From Desertimonas sp963733085 (GTDB lineage Bacteria; Actinomycetota; Acidimicrobiia; Acidimicrobiales; Ilumatobacteraceae), in assembly GCA_963733085.1 (NCBI GenBank), contig CAVTBY010000015.1, forward strand, positions 62,001-126,000: 64,000 nucleotides of DNA. Reading direction: 5' to 3'. Under the pieces are notes generated by a model, which saw nothing but the letters and a program-made list of their open reading frames with translations, was not told the origin of the DNA and ran no database searches. Both the position numbers and the translations under genes were made by a program. Shown in pieces: positions 27,671-36,283 of this stretch. Position 1 is the stretch's first letter, and each line of letters opens with the position of its first letter.

Positions 27671-29029
27671 ATGAACTCGACCGAAACCTACGAGCACGCC
27701 CTCGACCACCTGCTGCTCTACAAGCCCGAGGTGGTCGGCCTCGCTGGCGCCCTCGTCATCGAGCACCCCGAGTTCGCGATGGGCAACGCCCTGATGGCCT
27801 ACCTGTGTCTCACCGCTACCGATGTACCGGAACTCGACGCAGCGCGGTCCGCCCACGCAGCAATGGCCGCGGCGCCGCTCGACGAGCGCGAAACGATGCA
27901 TGCTGCCGCACTAGGTGCGTGGCTCGGCGGGGACTGGCACGCTGCGTCGTCGATCCTCGACGAGCTGCTGTTCTCCTGGCCGACTGACGTGCTCGCGTTG
28001 CAGGTCGGGCATCAGCTCGACTTCTTCCTCGGCGATGCCCGCAGCCTGCGTGACCGTCCGAGACGAGCCCTCGACTCGTTTGCCGCCGACGATCCGCGGG
28101 GCTCGATCGTGCGCGGCATGTACGCCTTCGGGCTCGAGGAGACTGGTCAGTACGAGAAGGCCGAGGACGTCGGGCTGTCGGCGATCGAGGTACATCCCGA
28201 CGACGTGTGGGCGATTCACGCCGTCGTCCACACCCTCGAGATGCGCGGACAGGTCGACCGTGGCATCCCGTTCCTGCGCGGCCGTGTCGACGACTGGGGA
28301 AGCGGCAACTTGTTCGTAGTGCACAACTGGTGGCACCTCTCGTTGTTCGAGCTCGAGGCCGGCCATCACGACGAGGTCCTCAGCATCTACGACCAGCATC
28401 TGCACAACGCTGACGCCGCTGGCGTACCGCTGGAGATGCTCGATGCAAGCGCCCTGCTGTGGCGGCTGAAGCTCGACGGCATCGACCCCGGCGCCCGGTT
28501 CTCCGAACTTGCCGACGCCTGGGCGAGCCGGACCGCGGACGAGCCGTGGTACGTCTTCAACGATCTGCACGCAGTGATGGCGTTCGTCGGGGCCGGTCGC
28601 TTCGCCGACGCGTCCACGGTGATCGCCAAGCTCGAAGCAGGGGCGCCCGCCGGACGCACCGGCGTCTCCAACGAGGTGATGACCGCGGAGGTCGGTCTCC
28701 CAGCGTCTCGCGCCATTGCGGCCTTCGCTCAGGACCGGCACGACGACGTCGTCGACCTGCTCGCCCCGGTCCGGCGCCGGCTGCACCGGTTCGGAGGCTC
28801 ACACGCCCAACGCGATGTGCTCCAGCGCACACTGCTCGAGTCGGCGTTGCGATCGGGGCGCTACGAGTTCGCCGCCGAACTGATCGCGGAGCGGTTGGGG
28901 CAGCGGGAGAGCAGTGTGTACGGCTGGTCGCGCCGGGGTCAGCTGAGCGCGGCCCTCGGCGACGAGGCGACTGCTCGGACCGCTGCCGAGCGCGCCGCCG
29001 CCCTCCAGTCCCGTTTCGCCGCCGCCTGA
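27671..29029 (+). CDS. TTC38-family tetratricopeptide-repeat protein
   Basis: 452 aa, ATG 27671 with GAGAGAAACG upstream as ribosome-binding site. All-helical: YEHALDHLLLYKPE at the start, HAAALGAWLGGDWHAAS, the VGHQLDFFLGDA segment, YAFGLEETGQYEKAED, and HAVVHTLEMRGQ/VVHNWWHLSLFELEAG, the conserved His/Trp run of TTC38 proteins shared by bacteria and animals. Function unknown; probable protein-interaction scaffold in the cytosol. It stands alone; a family B palindrome starts on the last base of its stop codon. Confidence 0.85.
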   Translation: MNSTETYEHALDHLLLYKPEVVGLAGALVIEHPEFAMGNALMAYLCLTATDVPELDAARSAHAAMAAAPLDERETMHAAALGAWLGGDWHAASSILDELLFSWPTDVLALQVGHQLDFFLGDARSLRDRPRRALDSFAADDPRGSIVRGMYAFGLEETGQYEKAEDVGLSAIEVHPDDVWAIHAVVHTLEMRGQVDRGIPFLRGRVDDWGSGNLFVVHNWWHLSLFELEAGHHDEVLSIYDQHLHNADAAGVPLEMLDASALLWRLKLDGIDPGARFSELADAWASRTADEPWYVFNDLHAVMAFVGAGRFADASTVIAKLEAGAPAGRTGVSNEVMTAEVGLPASRAIAAFAQDRHDDVVDLLAPVRRRLHRFGGSHAQRDVLQRTLLESALRSGRYEFAAELIAERLGQRESSVYGWSRRGQLSAALGDEATARTAAERAAALQSRFAAA

Positions 29030-29107
29030 TTGGAGTGTTTCCTGCATCGGAGTGCCACGTGTCGTGTTTCCCGGCAGCTGACACTCCATAGCAGCAAACA
29101 CTCCGAT
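29029..29107. repeat. Palindromic intergenic repeat, family B copy 3
   Basis: Arms ATTGGAGTGTTT (29029-29040, one change) and AAACACTCCGAT (29096-29107); inner ATCGGAGTG/CACTCC and the core CACGTGTCGTGTTTCCCGG. Lies between co-directional genes and abuts the TTC38 stop. Confidence 0.87.
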
Positions 29108-29142
29108 GGGGGCTGTGACACCCCTTCGTCATTGTGGGCTCC

Positions 29143-29751
29143 ATGATCTTCGTATCTCGATGTGCCGGATGCCAGGTCCGCGGGCCGGTGCTGTGCCGGA
29201 CCTGCCGCTTCGCCCTCGTCGCCCGCCCGGCGCCGGGCACGCCCGGCGACATCATCGTCGCCACTACCTACAGCGGGCGGGTGCGCGACATCCTGCTCGG
29301 GCTGAAGTACCACAATCGCCGGCGCGTCGCAGCCCACGTCGCCGGAGTGCTGGCCGGCAGGCTGGGCGGGCGGGTCACCGATGTCGACGTCGTGACGTGG
29401 GCGCCGACGAGCGCGTCGCGACGACGACGCCGCGGTTTCGATCAGGCCGAGCTGATCGCTCGCGGGGTCGCTGCACACCTCGGTCTGCCCTGTCGCCGGC
29501 TCCTCGAGCGGGACGGCACTGCGACGCCGCAGACCGGTCGGAACCGTCGCCAACGCCTGTCCGGGCCGCGCTACCGCGTTCATCCACGCGCCGCCGGACG
29601 TCGGGTTCTCGTCGTCGACGACGTGGTCACGACCGGGGCCACGCTCGACGCAGCTGAGCGCTCGCTCCGTCGCAGCGGGGCCACCGATGTGCTGCTTGCC
29701 GCGGTCGCGGCGACTCCCGACTGCCTGCTCCCGGCGGCGCGGGTGGCCTAG
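29143..29751 (+). CDS. ComF-family phosphoribosyltransferase-like protein
   Basis: 202 aa from ATG 29143 (GTG 29134 possible). An N-terminal zinc-ribbon-like CAGC...CRTC, then a type I PRTase domain with a YHNRRRVA loop, RRRGFDQAELIA (ComF signature) and the PRPP-binding RRVLVVDDVVTTGATL near the C-terminus. In naturally competent bacteria ComF helps DNA uptake or recombination; in other species it is a conserved PRTase of unknown substrate. No other competence gene is in the window. Confidence 0.88.
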   Translation: MIFVSRCAGCQVRGPVLCRTCRFALVARPAPGTPGDIIVATTYSGRVRDILLGLKYHNRRRVAAHVAGVLAGRLGGRVTDVDVVTWAPTSASRRRRRGFDQAELIARGVAAHLGLPCRRLLERDGTATPQTGRNRRQRLSGPRYRVHPRAAGRRVLVVDDVVTTGATLDAAERSLRRSGATDVLLAAVAATPDCLLPAARVA

Positions 29752-29805
29752 TATCGCCGCCGTTGCCCGGTGGGCGGCCGTACGACCGAGAGGAACCCCG
29801 ACCCA

Positions 29806-31509
29806 ATGAGTGGACGACGAGCGACCGCTGGCGAGCACCGGGTCGTGGGCGCGCAACGGTCGTCGCGGCGCACCCGAGGAATCGCGGTCGCCGCTGCATT
29901 TCTCTCACTCGCCGTGTGCGGTGCCGTCGCCCAGGCGTCCTCTGGCCCGGCAACACCTGCCGGCGACGCTCGCGCTCCAAAGGTGGTCGTATCTCCAACC
30001 AGCACGGAGGTCTCTCCAGCCAGCACGGAGGTCGGCGGCGACGCGGTGCCACCCGACGACCTAGGCGGCGATCCCGCCCTCGACTCCCTCGCCCAGTCCT
30101 GCTTCGACGGCGACCTCGTCGCCTGCGATCACTTGTTCCTGCAATCTCCGGTCGACTCGCCGTACGAAGAGTACGGCGACACCTGCGCGGGGAGACAAGC
30201 TGCCGGCACCGGCCGGCTCTGCGGACTTGCCACGGCCGAGGCGCCGAGCGGTGCGCCGACCCCGCCCGAGGGGCTCGGCTCGGACCCCGCCCTCGATGCC
30301 CTCGCCCAGTCGTGTTACGTCGGCGACATGGACGCCTGCGACGAGCTCTACGGCAGCGCCGATTCCGGCTCCGCCTACCAGATCTACGGCGACACTTGCG
30401 CCGGGCGCCAGCCCGAGAACACCGGCAGCTACTGCACGGCGCTGGTGGATCCGGTACCTGGAACGGGCGATGTGCCAGCCAGCACGTCGGTCCCGCCGAC
30501 CACGCTCTTTGGCGATACCACGACCACCGTCTTCGACGTTGCCACGACGCTGACGCCGACGCAGCCGGTGGACACCAGCGAGCCGGCCGAGCCGGGCGAG
30601 GTGCCGGCGCCGACGGTCGAGCCCACCGGCCTCGGCGACGACCCGACGCTCGACGGCCTCGCCCAGTCGTGTTACGACGGCGACCTGGCGGCGTGCGACG
30701 ATCTGTATCGAGGCGCCGAACCGGGGACGCCGTACCGTAACTACGGCGACACGTGCGCGGGGCGCCAGGCGGAGAACTCGGGAACTTGGTGTGTCGACGC
30801 TTTCGGCGCGGAGCCGACCGACAGCGTCGTGGTCGAGTCGTCGGAGCCGACCGACAGCGTCGTGGTCGAGTCGTCGGAGCCGACGACGTCGCCGCCTTCG
30901 ACCACCACGTCGACGACGATTGCCGTTCCCCCGGTCACCACGGCCCCACCGTCGACGGTCCCAACGACTCCTCCGCTGACCACCGGGCCGACGCAGACCC
31001 CGCCCGGCGCGATTCCGCCGCCGACGCTCGAGCCGACCGGACTCGGCACCGACCCCGCGCTCGATGCGCTGGCGCAGTCCTGCTACGACGGCGACATGGC
31101 CGCGTGTGACGACCTCTGGCGTGACTCCGAGGCGGGCAGTACCTATCGCAACTTTGGCGACACCTGCGCCGGCCGCCAGCCGGAGAACAGCGGCAAATGG
31201 TGCGAGGACGCGTTCGTCGTCGACGGAACGACGCCATCGACGAACACGCTCGCCGTGACCACCGTCCCGGAATCGACGACACCGTCGTCGATTCCGCCGG
31301 CCACCCAGCAGCCGACCGGACTCGGCGACGATCCGACGCTCGATGCTCTCGCCCAATTGTGTTTCGAGGGCGACATGGATGCCTGCGACGAGCTGTTCGA
31401 CTTCGCACCGATCGGGTCGGACTACCGGTCCTATGGCGACACGTGCGCGGGCCGCCAGGAGCCCGGCACGTTCAACTACTGCCACGTGATCTTCCCAACG
31501 CCGGACTGA
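29806..31509 (+). CDS. Secreted protein with five cysteine-rich repeats
   Basis: 567 aa from ATG 29806 (GAGAGGA upstream). A twin-Arg-containing basic N-terminus and hydrophobic segment (~25-44) give a signal peptide. Five ~55-residue units follow, at about 30061-30225, 30280-30440, 30640-30795, 31045-31205 and 31320-31485. Each reads LGxDPxLDxLAQxC, GDxxACDxLY, then YGDTCAGRQ and a final Cys, i.e. four cysteines able to form two disulfides. Thr/Ser/Pro/Glu linkers of different length separate them; one linker has a 33-bp tandem duplication (EPTDSVVVESS twice). The unit is seen singly in other actinobacterial secreted proteins; a five-fold array suggests wall-surface binding. Function not known. 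Confidence 0.8.
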   Translation: MSGRRATAGEHRVVGAQRSSRRTRGIAVAAAFLSLAVCGAVAQASSGPATPAGDARAPKVVVSPTSTEVSPASTEVGGDAVPPDDLGGDPALDSLAQSCFDGDLVACDHLFLQSPVDSPYEEYGDTCAGRQAAGTGRLCGLATAEAPSGAPTPPEGLGSDPALDALAQSCYVGDMDACDELYGSADSGSAYQIYGDTCAGRQPENTGSYCTALVDPVPGTGDVPASTSVPPTTLFGDTTTTVFDVATTLTPTQPVDTSEPAEPGEVPAPTVEPTGLGDDPTLDGLAQSCYDGDLAACDDLYRGAEPGTPYRNYGDTCAGRQAENSGTWCVDAFGAEPTDSVVVESSEPTDSVVVESSEPTTSPPSTTTSTTIAVPPVTTAPPSTVPTTPPLTTGPTQTPPGAIPPPTLEPTGLGTDPALDALAQSCYDGDMAACDDLWRDSEAGSTYRNFGDTCAGRQPENSGKWCEDAFVVDGTTPSTNTLAVTTVPESTTPSSIPPATQQPTGLGDDPTLDALAQLCFEGDMDACDELFDFAPIGSDYRSYGDTCAGRQEPGTFNYCHVIFPTPD

Positions 31510-31621
31510 GGGGCTTAAAGGCAGAGCGCCGATAGGTGCGACGGGTCGCCGTGGGGCGACTTCACGGCTTCACTGCTCTTGAAGATGGCTGGTACTGGCC
31601 GGCAGCGATGGCTTGAAACGG

Positions 31622-31669
31622 CTTGTGTCAGCAAATCGACCCATAGTCGGCCGTTGAGCTGACGCAAAG
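31622..31669. repeat. Palindromic intergenic repeat, family C copy 2
   Basis: Arms CTTGTGTCAGC and GCTGACGCAAAG with mismatches. Lies inside the 25-bp inverted-repeat element. Confidence 0.7.
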
Positions 31670-31680
31670 GTTGCCGAACT

Positions 31681-31731
31681 GGTTTGTGTCAGGCGATCGC
31701 TGTCGATGTGGTCGTTTTCCTGACGCAAACC
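31681..31731. repeat. Palindromic intergenic repeat, family C copy 3
   Basis: Arms GGTTTGTGTCAGG (31681-31693) and CCTGACGCAAACC (31719-31731), 13 bp with one G-T pair. Eleven bases after copy 2. Confidence 0.82.
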
Positions 31732-31884
31732 TGGCGGACCGGCGCGGCGGCCGGCGATCGTCCCTTTCGGAGCCGACGCGTGCAATTGGCGGCGCTGGCG
31801 ACCCGTCGCACCTATCGGCGCGCGCTCCAAGCGGATCCGAGCGGATCCGGCGGGGAGGTCCGCACCGCCGGATCGACGCGCGTC

Positions 31885-31890
31885 TAGCTT
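31885..31890 (+). promoter_or_regulatory. Candidate -10 box (TAGCTT) for the 800-aa membrane protein
   Basis: TAGCTT ends 9 nt before ATG 31900; no ribosome-binding site between them. Confidence 0.35.
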
Positions 31891-31899
31891 GCTCGTGCG

Positions 31900-34302
31900 A
31901 TGACCGTCGAGGTCGCTCAGCCCCTCAGCGCCGAATGGTTGCGTCAAGGCCCGCGCCTTTTCGCCACCCCCGCCGACGAGCCGCGCGCTCGCCGGGCCAG
32001 CGATGTCATCGCCCTACTGGGTGCCACGGTGCTGCTGGCGGTGCTCAGCTTCGCCGCCAACCCGAGCCCCGGCTTCGTCAGTGCCATCGCCGCCTTTCTC
32101 GACGCCCTGCCGGACTTTCTCGACACCGGCTGGCAGTTCGCTTCCGACCTGCTCGTCCTGTTCACCGTCGTCTTGCTCATCGCCATGGTCGTCCGCAGAC
32201 GCTGGTCGATCACTCGCGACATGATCGTGGCCGTCCTCGTCGCCACGGGGGTGTGGCTGCTCGTCGGACGGATCGTCGAGGGCTCATGGCCTGCGTTCTG
32301 GGACTCGCTGCGGGCCTCGGCACCCCCACCCTGGTACCCGGCGCCACGCATCGCCATCTGCGGCGCTGCCGTGCTGACGGTCTCGCCACATCTCACCAGG
32401 CCGATCCGCCGGCTGGCCACGTGGATCGTTGTCCTCGCCGCCCTCGCCGTCGCCGCCCTCGGTGCGACGTTGCCGCTGGGCGCCGTCGCCGGTGGCCTGG
32501 TCGCGATAATCGCCGCGGCGGTCACCCACCTCGCCTTCGGTTCGAGCGCTGGGCGTCCCGGTCTCGGCCAGGTTCGGTCGGCGCTGGCCCAGCTCGGGGT
32601 GGCCACGACCTGGCTCGGCCCGGCCGATCGTCAGCAAGCAGGCCTCTTCGTGGTCAATGCCACCGACACCGATGGCGAGCGTCTCGTCGTCAAGGTGTAC
32701 GGGCGCGACGCCCACGATGCTGCTCTGATGTCGACGCTGTGGCGCACGGTCTGGTACCGCGAAGCGGGATCGCCGTTGCGCTTCGGGCGCCTGCAACAGG
32801 TCGAGCACGAGGCGTTCCTGACGTTGTACGCCGGCCAGGCGGGTGTGCTCACCGACCGCGTCGTGACGGCTGGGCCGTCCGTGGAAGACGACGCCTTGCT
32901 CGTCTTGCGGCGGCGCGGCACGACCATCGCTGAGTCGGAGGATGCGTTCGCCGCGGACGCCGTTGTAGCCGCGACCTGGGGACTCCTCGCCAACCTCCAC
33001 GGGGCGGGCATCGGTCACGGCCAGCTGGACGACCGGCACCTCCTCATCGCGGACGACGAGGTGGGGATCATCGACTTCCGTGGTGCAACGGTCGCCCCGT
33101 CCGTCACGCAGCGCCGGACGGACGAGGTCCAGGCCCTTGTCACGTCGACGTTGCTGGTCGGCGAGGAGCGAGCGGTCGACGCGGGGCTCGCCGCTGTTGG
33201 CGCCGACGAACTGACCGCGATGTTGCCGTACGTCCAGCGGGCCACGCTCACCGCCCGGCAGCGCGTCAGCGTCCGCGAGGGCGACCTCGACCTCGACGGC
33301 TTGCGGACGCGGGCGGCGGCCGCAGTCGGCACCGCCGTGCCGGAATTGGTGCAGCTGCGGCGCGTGACCATCGGCTCGATCCTGCGTGTCGGGCTCCCGG
33401 CACTTGCTGTGCTCGTGCTGTTCACTGCGTTCGCCGGCATGGACCTCGGCGAGCTCTTCGATCAGGTGCGCAACGCGACGTGGTGGCTCATCATCCTGGC
33501 CTTCCTGCTGACCCAGGTTCCCCGCTTGACCCAGGCCGTTTCGACACTGGGTGCCGCCCCGGTGCCCCTGCCGCTCGGTCCCGTCTACGCCTTGCAGCTA
33601 GCCGTGTCCTACGTCAATCTGGCGATTCCCACGGCAGCGGCTCGTGTGGCTGTCAACATCCGCTTCTTCCAGCGCCACGGCGTACCGCCTGGCTCGGCGA
33701 TCGCCGCCGGAGCGATTGACGGGTTCGGCGGGTTCGTCGTGCAGATCGGTCTGCTTGTCTCCCTCGTGTTGTTCACGTCGGCGTCACTCGATCTCGACGT
33801 CGGCGGGACCGTCGACAGCGCCAGGCAGATTCTCGCCATCGTCGCCGTCATCGTCGCCGCGGCCCTCCTGATCGTGTTCGCCGTGGCGAGGATTCGCCGA
33901 TTCGTCGTCGGTTGGACCAAGCGCCTCGGTGCCGAGGCGTGGGGTGCGGTGCGCGGGCTGAACTCTCCACGCCGACTGTTCCTGCTGCTCGGCGGCAACC
34001 TCGCCACCGAGGTCCTTTTCGCCGTGGCGTTGGCCACGTTCGTCCGTGCCTTCGGCTTCGACATCGGCTTCGGCGAGGCCATCTTGATCAACGTCAGCGT
34101 CGCCCTGCTCGCCGGACTGATGCCGGTACCCGGCGGTGTCGGCGTCACCGAAGGGGGGCTGACGTTCGGTCTCGTGCAGGCCGGCGTTCCCGAGGAGGTC
34201 GCCTTGGCGATCGCCGTGATGTCGCGAGTGTCGTCGTTCTACCTGCCGCCGATCTGGGGCTTCGTCGCCCTTCGTTGGCTCGAGCGCAACGAGCACCTCT
34301 GA
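31900..34302 (+). CDS. Kinase-like domain fused to lysylphosphatidylglycerol-synthase-type membrane domain
   Basis: 800 aa. About six hydrophobic segments (~35-210) are followed by a cytoplasmic region (~225-410) with protein-kinase-like elements: ERLVVKVYGRDAH (Lys of the beta-3 strand), a helix with EHEAFLTLYAGQAGV, then IGHGQLDDRHLLI at the catalytic-loop position and GIIDFRGA at the DFG position. The loop aspartate is Gln and the loop Asn is His, so it may be a pseudokinase. The C-terminus (~480-790) is an LPG_synthase_TM/AglD domain (IPTAAARVAVNIRFFQRHG, PVPGGVGVTEGG). First of three coupled lipid genes; its stop shares bases with the next start (TGATG). Confidence 0.82.
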   Translation: MTVEVAQPLSAEWLRQGPRLFATPADEPRARRASDVIALLGATVLLAVLSFAANPSPGFVSAIAAFLDALPDFLDTGWQFASDLLVLFTVVLLIAMVVRRRWSITRDMIVAVLVATGVWLLVGRIVEGSWPAFWDSLRASAPPPWYPAPRIAICGAAVLTVSPHLTRPIRRLATWIVVLAALAVAALGATLPLGAVAGGLVAIIAAAVTHLAFGSSAGRPGLGQVRSALAQLGVATTWLGPADRQQAGLFVVNATDTDGERLVVKVYGRDAHDAALMSTLWRTVWYREAGSPLRFGRLQQVEHEAFLTLYAGQAGVLTDRVVTAGPSVEDDALLVLRRRGTTIAESEDAFAADAVVAATWGLLANLHGAGIGHGQLDDRHLLIADDEVGIIDFRGATVAPSVTQRRTDEVQALVTSTLLVGEERAVDAGLAAVGADELTAMLPYVQRATLTARQRVSVREGDLDLDGLRTRAAAAVGTAVPELVQLRRVTIGSILRVGLPALAVLVLFTAFAGMDLGELFDQVRNATWWLIILAFLLTQVPRLTQAVSTLGAAPVPLPLGPVYALQLAVSYVNLAIPTAAARVAVNIRFFQRHGVPPGSAIAAGAIDGFGGFVVQIGLLVSLVLFTSASLDLDVGGTVDSARQILAIVAVIVAAALLIVFAVARIRRFVVGWTKRLGAEAWGAVRGLNSPRRLFLLLGGNLATEVLFAVALATFVRAFGFDIGFGEAILINVSVALLAGLMPVPGGVGVTEGGLTFGLVQAGVPEEVALAIAVMSRVSSFYLPPIWGFVALRWLERNEHL

Positions 34303-36281
34303 TGCGCCCGGGACAGACCGACTACGCCGACTGCGAAGAACTCGACGGCTGGTCTTTCGCCCAGGATGTCAACGCCTGGTCGTCGCTCGGCTACATCGTG
34401 GCCGGTCTTGTCATCATCGTCGCGGCCACCCGGCGGCGAGTCCCTCGGGTGTTCCTCGCCCTCGCCTTGGCGGTGATCGTCGAAGGTGTCGGCAGTGTGC
34501 TCTACCACGGCGATCCAGGCGACGCCGCCCAACTGCTTCACGACGCCGCCCTGGTCGCCATCCTCGGGTTCATCACCGGCTGGCACGTTGGCCGGTTGGC
34601 CGGCGGGCGCGCCGATGTCGGCGCCCTGGCCGGGTTCGGAGCGGGCGCGATCGCCGGCGCCGTGGGAGCATCAGCCGCGGCGGCCGTCACCAACTCGTTC
34701 GTCGCCGTCGCCGTGGTCGTGATCGTCGGCGCGGAGCTGCTCGCTCGACGCCGCCGGCTTCCTGCCGTCTGGAACGCCGCGAGCATCCTCCTCGTCGGTG
34801 TTGCCGTGCTGTCGTGGGTCCTCGGAACGTCCGACAGCCCGCTGTGCGACGCCGACTCGTGGGCCCAGCCGCACGCCCTGTGGCACCTGCTGTCGGCACT
34901 CGTCGTGCTGGTGTGGGTCGATCGCGCCGCCGCGGTGACGATGCCTGACAATCCACCGCGCCTGTGGCGCCGCGCCGCCGACCGTGGCATCGGTCTGTTG
35001 GCGACGATCCTGACCCACGCCTTCCACCGATCGGTCGACGTCGTCGGGCGCGATCGCATCCCGGCCGGTCGTCCCCTCCTGGTCGTCGCCAATCACGGCA
35101 ACGGCTTCGTCGACCCGATCGTTGTCGCCTCCGTGCTACGGCGGCTGCCCCGCTTCATGGCCAAGGCCGCTCTCTGGAAAGTCCCCATCGCGAGGCCGTT
35201 CCTCGGGTTCGCCGGCGTGCTTCCCGTCTATCGCAGCAGCGATGGCGATCGCCCCGGCGACAATCGGTCGGTGTTCGCCGAGTGTCACCGCGAGCTCGCC
35301 GGCGGGGCGACGGTCGCGATCTTCCCCGAGGGAACGACCGGCGATCGCGCCGGAATCGATCGGGTCCGCGCCGGCGCCTCGCGAATCGCACTCGGGGCCG
35401 TCGCCACCGCACCCGACCTCGCCGTCGTGCCGATCGGCTTGGCCTTTGAAAGCAGAGTCGAAACGCGTAGCAGGGCGGTCGTGATGGTCGGTGCTCCGAT
35501 CGACGCGGCGCCGTTCGCGGTTCATCCGATCGGCGCCGACGGCGAGCCGGAGCGGGGTGATGTCGAGGCGCTCACGACCGAGATCCGGACAGCGCTCGAG
35601 CAGGTTTCCCCGGAGTTCGAGTCGGTCGAACAACGCGAGATTCTTCGCGCCGCAGCGCGGACGACGTGCAACGCCCGCCGGCAGCGCGGCGAGGCCCGGT
35701 TCGGCGAGGTTGAAGCGCTCGCTCGGCGGATCGCCGGGGCGTCGCAGGAGGACCGTCAGGCCGTCGTCGAGCAGTATCGGCTGTACGCAACCCAGCTGCA
35801 ATTGACCGGGCTCACCGACCAGGAGCTCGGTCCAGCGACCACGTCGCTGTGGCGGGTCGCGCTGGCGATCGCCGCTGTAGTGGTGGTTGGCTCGCTCGTC
35901 CTCACGGCCACGTTGATCCATCTCCCGGCCCTGCTCGTCGTCGTCGCTGCTACGGCCGCCGTGCACTCGACAGCGACGAAGGGGACGGTGCGGATGCTGG
36001 TAGGACTGAGCGCCGGGCTGCTCACGTGGATCATCGCCGGCATCGTGATCGGCGACGGCATCGGTGCCTTCGTCGCCGCGGTCGCAGTCGCTGCCGGTGG
36101 TGCGCTTGCCCTCGCCGTTTGGGCTCCGCTGACGCGGGCCGTGGCAGCAGTGTGGGGCGGCCTGCGGGCGCGTGATCGAGGAGGTCTGATGAAACCAGTT
36201 CTCGCTGCGCGCGCCGCCGTGGTCGACGCTGTCGGCGCGGCTCTTGAATCGGCGACGGCAACCGAGTTGGTGGGTCGCTGA
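34302..36281 (+). CDS. CREST/ceramidase-like membrane hydrolase fused to PlsC acyltransferase
   Basis: 659 aa from ATG 34302. Residues ~1-215 have about seven spans with the CREST pattern: NAWSSLGYIVAG, then GSVLYH (Ser and His), LLHDAALV (Asp) and QPHALWHLLSAL (HxxxH), the metal site of alkaline ceramidases and related CREST hydrolases. Residues ~230-480 are a glycerolipid acyltransferase: VANHGNGFVDPIV (the HX5D variant), KAALWKVP, GVLPVYR and IFPEGTTGD. Two C-terminal hydrophobic hairpins follow. A hydrolase and an acyltransferase in one chain suggest lipid remodelling or N-/O-acyl exchange (inference). Stop to next ATG is 2 nt. Confidence 0.78.
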   Translation: MRPGQTDYADCEELDGWSFAQDVNAWSSLGYIVAGLVIIVAATRRRVPRVFLALALAVIVEGVGSVLYHGDPGDAAQLLHDAALVAILGFITGWHVGRLAGGRADVGALAGFGAGAIAGAVGASAAAAVTNSFVAVAVVVIVGAELLARRRRLPAVWNAASILLVGVAVLSWVLGTSDSPLCDADSWAQPHALWHLLSALVVLVWVDRAAAVTMPDNPPRLWRRAADRGIGLLATILTHAFHRSVDVVGRDRIPAGRPLLVVANHGNGFVDPIVVASVLRRLPRFMAKAALWKVPIARPFLGFAGVLPVYRSSDGDRPGDNRSVFAECHRELAGGATVAIFPEGTTGDRAGIDRVRAGASRIALGAVATAPDLAVVPIGLAFESRVETRSRAVVMVGAPIDAAPFAVHPIGADGEPERGDVEALTTEIRTALEQVSPEFESVEQREILRAAARTTCNARRQRGEARFGEVEALARRIAGASQEDRQAVVEQYRLYATQLQLTGLTDQELGPATTSLWRVALAIAAVVVVGSLVLTATLIHLPALLVVVAATAAVHSTATKGTVRMLVGLSAGLLTWIIAGIVIGDGIGAFVAAVAVAAGGALALAVWAPLTRAVAAVWGGLRARDRGGLMKPVLAARAAVVDAVGAALESATATELVGR

Positions 36282-36283
36282 CG

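Larger units (their letters stand above)
31526..31821. repeat. 296-bp noncoding element bounded by perfect 25-bp inverted repeats
   Basis: The 25 bases at 31526-31550 (starting GCGCCGATAGGTGCGACGGG) recur as an exact reverse complement at 31797-31821 (ending CGCACCTATCGGCGC). The match stops abruptly on both sides. The 246-bp interior carries family C copies 2 and 3. No flanking target-site duplication and no transposase frame are visible, so it could be a MITE-like relic or a structured RNA/regulatory site. Confidence 0.75.
31510..31899. other. 390-bp gene-free region
   Basis: No frame here shows coding character. The region holds an inverted-repeat-bounded element (31526-31821) that contains two family C hairpins, a short direct repeat (GCGGATCCG twice, ~31831-31849) and the probable start site of the next gene. 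I see no RNA gene. Confidence 0.75.

Noticed and set aside
31526..31821. Insertion sequence
   Set aside because: There are perfect inverted ends but no transposase frame and no visible target duplication, so it is listed only as a repeat-bounded element.
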